Positions 1 through 5,728 of a stretch of DNA of 7,577 nt are shown here, in pieces. The stretch spans positions 1-7,577 of the forward strand of contig JAIXTZ010000289.1 in assembly GCA_027483745.1 (NCBI GenBank), written 5' to 3'. The position numbers and the translations under genes are program-made. The notes beneath the pieces were generated by a model that was given only the letters and a program-made list of their open reading frames with translations, was not told the origin of the DNA and made no database searches. The first letter of the stretch is position 1; each line of letters opens with the position of its first letter. Source of the DNA: Lysobacteraceae bacterium (lineage in GTDB: Bacteria > Pseudomonadota > Gammaproteobacteria > Xanthomonadales > Xanthomonadaceae).

Positions 1-382
1 CTACAACTGCTCGCCGTCCTTCAACTGGAAGAAGAACCTCGACGACGCCACCATCGCGCGCTTCCAGAAGGAACTCGCGGCCATGGGCTACAAGTTCCAG
101 TTCATCACCCTGGCGGGCTTCCACTCGCTCAACTACGGCATGTTCGACCTGGCCCACGGCTACGCCCGCCGCCAGATGAGCGCCTTCGTCGAGCTGCAGG
201 AGCGCGAGTTCGCCGCCGCCGAGCGCGGCTTCACCGCGGTGAAGCACCAGCGCGAAGTCGGCACCGGCTACTTCGACGCGGTGACGCAGACGATCCAGGC
301 CGGCCAGAGCTCGACCACGGCGATGCGCGGCAGCACCGAGGAAGAGCAGTTCCACGGCGAGAAGGAGACCGTCGCGGCCTGA
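1..382 (+). CDS. aceA: Isocitrate lyase, C-terminal part (5' end outside window)
   Basis: This is the last 126 residues of isocitrate lyase, the cytoplasmic glyoxylate-shunt enzyme that cleaves isocitrate to succinate and glyoxylate. The reading frame starts at base 2 and ends with TGA at 380-382. The fragment opens with [15 protein letters not shown], a hallmark of the family's C-terminal half that lies close to the active site (SPSFNW). It continues with [24 protein letters not shown] in two adjoining conserved blocks, then [11 protein letters not shown] and the typical near-terminal GSTEEEQF. A short tail, HGEKETVAA, follows the point where the E. coli protein as I recall it ends, so the C-terminus is slightly extended but looks natural. 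The catalytic Cys loop (KKCGH) lies upstream and cannot be seen. The gene converges on the minus-strand protease and is followed by hairpins that probably end its transcript. No malate synthase gene is visible downstream. Assignment is based on recalled family motifs and is secure. Confidence 0.97.
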   Translation, partial: YNCSPSFNWKKNLDDATIARFQKELAAMGYKFQFITLAGFHSLNYGMFDLAHGYARRQMSAFVELQEREFAAAERGFTAVKHQREVGTGYFDAVTQTIQAGQSSTTAMRGSTEEEQFHGEKETVAA

Positions 383-394
383 GCCGCGGCGTGC

Positions 395-415
395 GGCCCC
401 GCGGGGAGCGGGGCC
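395..415 (+). terminator. GC-rich hairpin just after aceA
   Basis: A perfect 8-bp stem, GGCCCCGC (395-402) with GCGGGGCC (408-415), encloses a 5-nt loop and lies 12 bases after the aceA stop. It is followed by GGGTTCC rather than a clear T-tract, so on its own it is a poor intrinsic terminator. It may protect the aceA mRNA 3' end or assist the stronger terminator 30 bases further on. The structure is seen directly; the role is inference. Confidence 0.4.
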
Positions 416-435
416 GGGTTCCGATCCACCAGTGC

Positions 436-471
436 AAAAAAGGAACGGGCCCCGAAGGGCCCGTTCTTTTT
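436..471. terminator. Bidirectional intrinsic terminator between aceA and the S8 peptidase
   Basis: A perfect 10-bp GC-rich stem pairs GAACGGGCCC (443-452) with GGGCCCGTTC (457-466) around a 4-nt loop. It is flanked by six A on the left (436-441) and five T on the right (467-471), so it can act as a rho-independent terminator for both the plus-strand aceA and the minus-strand protease gene, whose stop codon is at 489-491. In the minus-strand transcript the loop reads C(UUCG)G, an extra-stable tetraloop, and the U-run has six bases. In the plus-strand transcript the loop is CGAA with five U. Convergent flanking genes make this role very likely. Confidence 0.88.
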
Positions 472-488
472 GCCTGATCCCGCGGCCC

Positions 489-3400
489 TTACGGCGTCAC
501 GGTCAGGTTCACGCGGACGGTGGCCGAGGCACGGGCCGGGTCGTTGCTGCCGAGGCAGACGAAGCCCGAGTAGTTGCCCGGTGCGAGGCCCGCGGTGTTG
601 ACGCTGAAGCTCACCGTCGCCGGCGAGCCCGCCACCGCGCGGCCGGAGGTCGGCGTGACGGCGGAGATCCATGGCGCACCGCAGCTGACCGTGCCGTTGA
701 GCGTGTAGGCGAGGCCCGCTGGTGCGCCGGCCGGAGTCCCCCACACGTTCGTCGGCGCCGGGTTGCTCGGGATGATGGTGCGCGGCGCGGTGCCATTGCT
801 CTGCGTCGAGAAGTACCACGCAAAGCGGTTGGCGAACACCGCGTCCACCTGCGGCACCAGCCAGTAGCGGCCCGGCTGCAGCGTCACGCTCTGGCCCGCG
901 GCCGCGAGGTTCAGGCGCAGCACGCCACCGGCGGTGCTGATGCCCGCCGAGTTGGCCGCGGCCGAGTAGCGCCACACGGCCGCATTCGGCGAGGTCTCCG
1001 GATCGCCCGCCGGCACGCCACCGGCATCGGCGAAGATCGACCAGCCGATCACCGTCGTGGCCGGAATGGTGCCCGTACCAAGCACGAAGCCTTCATTGAC
1101 GATGCCGGTGATCGCGGTGGGCTGGGTCACCACGAAGTCATCGGCGGCAAACTGGCCGATCCCCAGGTCGCTGTACCGGCCGGTCGCATAGCCGCTCTGC
1201 GCGCCCGCGCTGTTCTGCGCAATGATCGCGCCCGTCCCCGTACCCGTCGTTCGCGTCGAGAAATCGACCGGGTTGCTGTTGCTCCACAGGCTGAAGCTGC
1301 TCGTGCGCGTGGTGTTGGACGGCATGCTGAGGGCGATCGTCTCGGTGCTCAGGCCGAGCTCCGGTGCCCGGACGGCGACGGCGATCGGCAAGCGCAGCGC
1401 CGGCGAGCGCGTGTTGCCGTCGCTGCCGGTGGAGGTCAGCGTCAGCGTGCCGAAACGGTAGGTGCCATCGGCCGGCTGGCCCGCCGTGTTCACGGTGATC
1501 GTGACCGTCTGGGTCTCGAACGGCGCGATGGTGAACACCGGCGTGCTGATGGTGCCGGTGACGCCGGACAGCGACAGGCTGAAGGTCTGGAACGTGCCGC
1601 GGGTGCTGCGGAACGTGCGCGTGAAAGTGCACGACGTGGGGCTGCAGCCGCGATTCGCCAGGCTGGCGAGGTTGAGCTGCGAGACGTCGCCGCCGAGGGC
1701 CGGGTTGGCGGCGTTGTAGTCGGCGCGCTGCTCGTCGAGCACCAGGCCGGCCTTGGCCGCGGCGTCGACCTGCACGCGGCCGGCACCGGCCTGGAAGGGC
1801 GTGGCCAGCGCGCCGGTTTCGGTCCGCACGCCCTGGGTGGCGGTCATCATCAGGGCCGACTTGATCTCCGCCGGCGTCCAGGTCGGGAACAGCTGGCGCA
1901 GCAGCGCGCCGCTGCCGGCGACCTGCGGCGAGGACATCGACGTGCCGCTGAGGAAGCCGATCGTCTCTGCACAGGCCGGGGTGGTCCACTGGGCGGCATT
2001 CGCGCAGGCCACGGGCTCGAGGATGTTGACGCCGTGGCCGGTGATGTCGGGCTTCAGCACCGAGAACGCGGCGGGGCCGCGCGAGCTGAATGCGGCGAGC
2101 TGGTCCGCCGCGTTGTCGATGCGAGTGGCCGGGAAGGGCACGGTCGCGGCCAGCGCCGGGTTCGACACGGTCAGCGCCTGCAGGGCCACGCCGCTGTCCT
2201 GGGCCATGCCGAACACGGGCACGGTGGCGCCCGGCACCGACGGGGCGATGCCGCCCGCGGCGTTGTTGACGATGATCACCGCGCGAGCGCCGGCGGCCGT
2301 CGCGTTCGCCACCTTCTCGGTGAAAGCGCAGGTGCCGCGACGCACGAGAGCGATGCGGTTGCTGAAGAAGCCGGCCGGGAACGCACCGCTGGCGGTGCAG
2401 CCGTCGGCCGCGCCGGTGAAGCCCGGGCCGGAGCGCAGGACGCTGCTGGGGATCGGCCCCGTCAGTTCGACGCCGCCCGTGCCCGAGTTCAGGAGGATCG
2501 ACGACAGGTTGGCCGGCACGCCCGCGCCGGAAGTGCTGAGCGTGAACTCATAGCCCGAACGGCCGGACTGCGCCGCGGCGACGGTCATGACCCACGGCTG
2601 GTTGTGCCCGTTGGTGGATGGGTTCGGGCCGCTGTTGCCTGCGGAGGCCGACACGAAGATGCCGGCATCGGTGGCGGCCAGGAAGGCCTGCGAGATGGCT
2701 TCGGACCACGGCTGTGCGCCGCCGCCGATCGAGTAGTTGATGACGTCGACGCCGTCGGCGATGGCCTGGTTGATCGACGCGAGCGTGGAGACGTTCGGGC
2801 ACAGGCCCTGGCCGGTCGCGGTGTTGGTGTAGCAGGCGTCGTAGGCGATGACGTTGGCGCGCGGCGCGACGCCCGAGAGCGTGATGGTGTTGCCGCGGAA
2901 CGTGGCGGTGCGGGTGTTGCCGGCCGTGGTTCCGGCCGTGTGCGAACCGTGACTGTTCGTGTCCCCGAAGCCCGGCTCCTCCGCGATGTTCGCCGTGCCG
3001 CAGAAGTTGGCCGGCGGGCCGCAGACGAAGTCGTAGCCGCCGATCAGCTTGTCGTTGCAGCGGCCGGCATCGACGCCACCGGTGGCGCAGGTGCCGAGGT
3101 AATTGCCTTCACCCAGCGGGTTCTTGAATTCGTGGCCGGTGGCCGGTTCGACGCCGGCAAAGGACGGGCTGGCGAAATTGATGCCGGAATCGATGATGCC
3201 AACGATCACCCCCTCGCCCTTGGCGCGGCGGTTGTAGACCGACACCTCGGTGCGGCCGCGGCTGATGAAGGCCGCGCGGTGGAAGCCCGTGCCGTCCTCC
3301 CAGACCGTGTTCGCGCCGATCACCGCCGGAGCGACTTCGTCGTCCAGCGCGTACTCGGTGTAGGGCTCGACGAGGGTGACGGACGGGTCGTTGGCCAGCG

Positions 3401-3815
3401 CGGCGGCTTCGGCCGGAGTGAGCTCGGCGACGATGCCGTTGAAGGCGTGCTGCATGCGGTGCTGCACGCTGAAGTTGCGGCCCACGCGGGACTTGAGGCG
3501 TGCTTCGCTGGCGCGCTGCCGCCCTTCGAGCTGGGTCGCGTAGGCCTCGACCGCGGTCTCGACGTCTCCGCCCATCTTGCCGAGCAGCGGCGGCGTCGGT
3601 GCCTCCTCGAGCTGCGCTTGGTAGGTGACCGCGGGCGCATCGCGGAACCCGACGATGTACGGCATCCGGCCGGTCGTCTCGAAGGCCTGCAGCGCCGGCG
3701 AGGCCGACTTCGCCACCGGAACGCTCTTCAACGTGGTCGCTTGCGCGGCCCCCACCATGGCCACGAGGGCCGAAGACACCGCGATCGAACACCACTTTTG
3801 CTGCAAGCGACGCAT
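489..3815 (-). CDS. Secreted S8 (subtilisin-like) serine peptidase with PA domain
   Basis: An exported endopeptidase precursor of 1108 residues. Start chosen at 3815 because it follows GGGGAG by 6 bases and places a clean Sec signal peptide first: basic MRRLQQK, a hydrophobic core and an AQA cleavage site after residue 26. An upstream ATG at 3869 would bury that signal. Residues about 53-156 resemble the I9 propeptide that folds and inhibits subtilases, ending in VTLVEPYTEY. The catalytic domain spans about 195-665: Asp209 in GIIDSG, His289 in NSHGSHTAG, oxyanion Asn394 in SASAGNSGP and Ser626 in SGTSMSSP. A PA domain (about 445-555, with RRGTCAF) sits between Asn394 and Ser626, as in cucumisin, lactocepin and C5a-peptidase relatives. 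The C-terminal part (about 720-1108) is beta-rich, with two Ig-like modules and a third domain between them. There are 14 cysteines after the signal peptide. I see no PEP-CTERM, sortase or T9SS sorting signal, so secretion to the medium or periplasm is likely. All triad residues are intact, so it should be active; the substrate is unknown. Confidence 0.94.
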   Translation of the reverse strand: MRRLQQKWCSIAVSSALVAMVGAAQATTLKSVPVAKSASPALQAFETTGRMPYIVGFRDAPAVTYQAQLEEAPTPPLLGKMGGDVETAVEAYATQLEGRQRASEARLKSRVGRNFSVQHRMQHAFNGIVAELTPAEAAALANDPSVTLVEPYTEYALDDEVAPAVIGANTVWEDGTGFHRAAFISRGRTEVSVYNRRAKGEGVIVGIIDSGINFASPSFAGVEPATGHEFKNPLGEGNYLGTCATGGVDAGRCNDKLIGGYDFVCGPPANFCGTANIAEEPGFGDTNSHGSHTAGTTAGNTRTATFRGNTITLSGVAPRANVIAYDACYTNTATGQGLCPNVSTLASINQAIADGVDVINYSIGGGAQPWSEAISQAFLAATDAGIFVSASAGNSGPNPSTNGHNQPWVMTVAAAQSGRSGYEFTLSTSGAGVPANLSSILLNSGTGGVELTGPIPSSVLRSGPGFTGAADGCTASGAFPAGFFSNRIALVRRGTCAFTEKVANATAAGARAVIIVNNAAGGIAPSVPGATVPVFGMAQDSGVALQALTVSNPALAATVPFPATRIDNAADQLAAFSSRGPAAFSVLKPDITGHGVNILEPVACANAAQWTTPACAETIGFLSGTSMSSPQVAGSGALLRQLFPTWTPAEIKSALMMTATQGVRTETGALATPFQAGAGRVQVDAAAKAGLVLDEQRADYNAANPALGGDVSQLNLASLANRGCSPTSCTFTRTFRSTRGTFQTFSLSLSGVTGTISTPVFTIAPFETQTVTITVNTAGQPADGTYRFGTLTLTSTGSDGNTRSPALRLPIAVAVRAPELGLSTETIALSMPSNTTRTSSFSLWSNSNPVDFSTRTTGTGTGAIIAQNSAGAQSGYATGRYSDLGIGQFAADDFVVTQPTAITGIVNEGFVLGTGTIPATTVIGWSIFADAGGVPAGDPETSPNAAVWRYSAAANSAGISTAGGVLRLNLAAAGQSVTLQPGRYWLVPQVDAVFANRFAWYFSTQSNGTAPRTIIPSNPAPTNVWGTPAGAPAGLAYTLNGTVSCGAPWISAVTPTSGRAVAGSPATVSFSVNTAGLAPGNYSGFVCLGSNDPARASATVRVNLTVTP

Positions 3816-3821
3816 GGTTGA

Positions 3822-3827
3822 CTCCCC
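3822..3827 (-). promoter_or_regulatory. Ribosome binding site of the S8 peptidase
   Basis: The minus strand reads GGGGAG, then six bases, then ATG at 3815-3813. This is a near-ideal Shine-Dalgarno position, and it decides the start in favour of 3815 over the upstream ATG at 3869. Confidence 0.75.
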
Positions 3828-3870
3828 AACGGAACATTCGGACGAAGACCGCGGCGGTGCGACGGTCATT

Positions 3871-3885
3871 CGTTACTGTGTAACG
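3871..3885. promoter_or_regulatory. Perfect inverted repeat, possible operator of the protease gene
   Basis: CGTTAC (3871-3876) and GTAACG (3880-3885) form a perfect 6-bp inverted repeat separated by TGT. It lies 55 bp upstream of the protease start codon in a short intergenic region. The repeat is relatively AT-rich in a very GC-rich stretch, which makes it stand out. The short half-sites and 3-bp centre suit a dimeric helix-turn-helix regulator, and it is too small and AT-rich to be a good terminator. No regulator gene is in the window. A chance repeat of this size is possible. Confidence 0.35.
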
Positions 3886-3905
3886 TGAAGCGCGAAGGCC
3901 TGCAA
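3877..3905 (-). promoter_or_regulatory. Weak candidate promoter for the S8 peptidase
   Basis: On the minus strand TTGCAG (3905-3900) and TACACA (3882-3877) are separated by 17 bases, the usual spacing for a sigma-70-type promoter, though each hexamer matches the consensus at only three positions. Transcription would begin near 3870, leaving a leader of about 55 bases before the ATG. The -10 element would lie inside the inverted repeat at 3871-3885, so a protein bound there would block RNA polymerase. This is a guess from position and spacing; read-through from the antiporter gene or an unusual promoter is also possible. Confidence 0.2.
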
Positions 3906-3955
3906 GTGCGCGAGGCCGGGGGCGGGTGTGAGGCCGCCGGCCTGGTCTGGACGCC

Positions 3956-5728
3956 TCAGAACGCGCGCTTCAGGCGATCACGCCATCCCGACGCCCAGCG
4001 CTGCAAGCGCCCTAGCGAGTCGGTGTGGAAGACGATGCCGATCTCGGTCGCGCGGCCGTCGCGGATGCGTCGCGCGACCAGGGTGGCACCGCCGAGGGCG
4101 ATGCGATCGCCGATGTGCACTTCGCCCTCGAAGCGCGTCGCGAACATCTCGCTGGCGGTGTGGGCCGCGTAGCGCGGCGGGATCGGCAGCCCGTAGAAGC
4201 CGGCCAGTTCGCCGAGCGGCACGTCGCCCGCCAGGCTGAAGGCCCCGAACGTTTCGTGTTCGGCCTCGCGCGCCTCGTGGCCCTCGGCGAACAGCCAGTC
4301 GAGCCGATAAACCTCACCGGGCGGCGCGAGGAAATAGGCGGTGTCGTCGGCTTGCGCCGGACCGGCCTCGGTCGGCAACAGGATGCGCCCCTCGCGCACC
4401 ACCATCGCCGGGCGCGCCCAGCCGGGCAGCTCGGCGTTCTTGGTCAGCACGGCGCTGGTCGGCCCGACGCGATAGCCCACCAGTTCGAACTCCAGCTGGC
4501 CCGGCAGGTCGAGTTCGATGCGGCGCGTGGCCGTGTCGCGGCGCGGCAGCGCCACGCGGAAGAGCTTCGCCGCCGGCTTCAGGGTCCAGCCCTGCACCAG
4601 CAGCGACGTCACCACGACGACGAAGGCGACGTTGAAGTAGAGGGCCGCGTTCGGCAGGTCGGTGAGCAAAGGCAGCGACGCGAGGAAGATGCCCACCGCG
4701 CCGCGCAGCCCGACCCAGCCGACGAAGCCGATCTCGCGCTTGTGGAAGCCGAAGGGCGCCAGGCAGGCGGCCACGGCGATGGGGCGCGCCACCAGCATCA
4801 GCACCGCGGCCAGGGCCAGCGCCGGGCCAAGCACATCGAGCAGGGTGGAGGGCACGACCAGCATGCCGAGCAGCAGGAACATGCCGCCCTGCGCCAGCCA
4901 GGTGGATGCGTTGAGCACGGTGGTGACGTTGGCGATCGCCCGCACCGGCTTCTGCCCGAGCACGAGGCCGGCCACATAGACGGCGAGGAAGCCGCTGCCG
5001 TGCAGGGTGTTGGTCACCGCGAAGACGCCAACGGCGCTGGCCAGGGCGAACAGCGGGTGCAGCCCTTCCGGAAGCGCGAGGCGGTTGAGGCCGAGCGCGA
5101 TCAGGCGGCCACCGAGCACCCCGATGCCTACCCCTAAGCCAAGCTGCAGCGCCAATTTGCCTGCCAGGCCCGCGGCGCCGCCGATGTCGCCGATCGAGAG
5201 CCACGTGCAGAGCAGCACGGTCAGGAACACGGCGACGGGATCGTTGCTGCCGGACTCGATTTCCAGCACCCCGTTGACGCGCTTCGGCAAGGCGATGCCG
5301 GCACCGCGCAGGAGGAAGAACACCGCGGCCGCGTCGGTCGAGGCCAGCACGGCGCCCAGCAGCAGGCCCTCCACCCAGCCGATCCCGAGCAGCCACATCG
5401 CCGCAAGCGCCGTGAGCACGGCGGTGATGGCCACGCCGATCGTCGCCAGCCAAATCGCCGGCGCGATGGCCGGACGCAGCGGCGCGAGCCGCGTCTGCAG
5501 GCCGCCGTCGAACAGGATGATGGCCAGCGCCAGGGCGCCGATCGCATAGACGATGCCTGGCGCCATGGTGAAGCCGGCGCCCTCCGGGCCGAGCGCGACG
5601 CCGAGCGCGAGGAACACGAGCAGCAGCGGCGCGCCGAAGCGACGAGCCACGAGGCTGGAGCCAATGCCCAGCAGGGCGACGAGGGCGCCGCCCAGCAACC
5701 ACGTGTCAGTGCGTGCCAACCACTCCAT
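3956..5728 (-). CDS. cvrA: CvrA/NhaP2-type potassium (cation)/proton antiporter
   Basis: An inner-membrane cation/proton antiporter of the CPA1 group, 590 residues, close in length to E. coli CvrA/NhaP2 (about 578). Residues 1 to about 390 form the transport domain, with roughly a dozen hydrophobic segments. Family marks are LALAIILFDGGLQT (67-79), STDAAAVFFLL (130-140), the ESGSNDP block (158-164) holding the Asn162-Asp163 pair expected to bind the cation, and GWVGLRGAVGIFLA (337-350). The cytoplasmic part carries a TrkA-C-like domain (about 404-480) and then a CorC/HlyC-type domain (about 493-570), the same order as in CvrA. The family exports K+ (some members also Na+ or Rb+) in exchange for protons and helps cells survive low osmolarity or high internal K+. 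The ATG at 5728 lies 23 bp inside the end of comM and lacks a strong Shine-Dalgarno sequence (GGAG is 13 bases upstream), so translation may be coupled to comM. The ion specificity cannot be read from sequence. Confidence 0.92.
   Translation of the reverse strand: MEWLARTDTWLLGGALVALLGIGSSLVARRFGAPLLLVFLALGVALGPEGAGFTMAPGIVYAIGALALAIILFDGGLQTRLAPLRPAIAPAIWLATIGVAITAVLTALAAMWLLGIGWVEGLLLGAVLASTDAAAVFFLLRGAGIALPKRVNGVLEIESGSNDPVAVFLTVLLCTWLSIGDIGGAAGLAGKLALQLGLGVGIGVLGGRLIALGLNRLALPEGLHPLFALASAVGVFAVTNTLHGSGFLAVYVAGLVLGQKPVRAIANVTTVLNASTWLAQGGMFLLLGMLVVPSTLLDVLGPALALAAVLMLVARPIAVAACLAPFGFHKREIGFVGWVGLRGAVGIFLASLPLLTDLPNAALYFNVAFVVVVTSLLVQGWTLKPAAKLFRVALPRRDTATRRIELDLPGQLEFELVGYRVGPTSAVLTKNAELPGWARPAMVVREGRILLPTEAGPAQADDTAYFLAPPGEVYRLDWLFAEGHEAREAEHETFGAFSLAGDVPLGELAGFYGLPIPPRYAAHTASEMFATRFEGEVHIGDRIALGGATLVARRIRDGRATEIGIVFHTDSLGRLQRWASGWRDRLKRAF

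Noticed and set aside
432..3821. Plus-strand open frame of about 1129 codons opposite the whole protease gene
   Set aside because: It is codon-for-codon in register with the protease and stays open because that gene avoids TTA, CTA and TCA codons. Its product is a low-complexity Arg/Ala/Gly-rich sequence without motifs, and its first codons lie within the terminator.
3816..3869. Upstream ATG at 3869 as start of the protease
   Set aside because: It would add 18 polar residues before the signal peptide and has no convincing ribosome binding site, whereas the ATG at 3815 has GGGGAG at ideal spacing.
3625..3888. Small plus-strand open frame across the protease start region
   Set aside because: Mostly antisense to the signal peptide and propeptide codons, with no family resemblance.
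3913..3943. AGGCCGG/CCGGCCT inverted repeat after the antiporter stop as a terminator
   Set aside because: The 7-bp stem has a 17-nt loop and no T-tract on either strand, so it is not a convincing intrinsic terminator; such repeats are common by chance at this GC content.
4025..5137. Plus-strand open frame opposite the antiporter gene
   Set aside because: Its translation is rich in His, Gln, Arg and Gly with no motif, and the minus strand encodes a clear membrane antiporter; a shadow frame.
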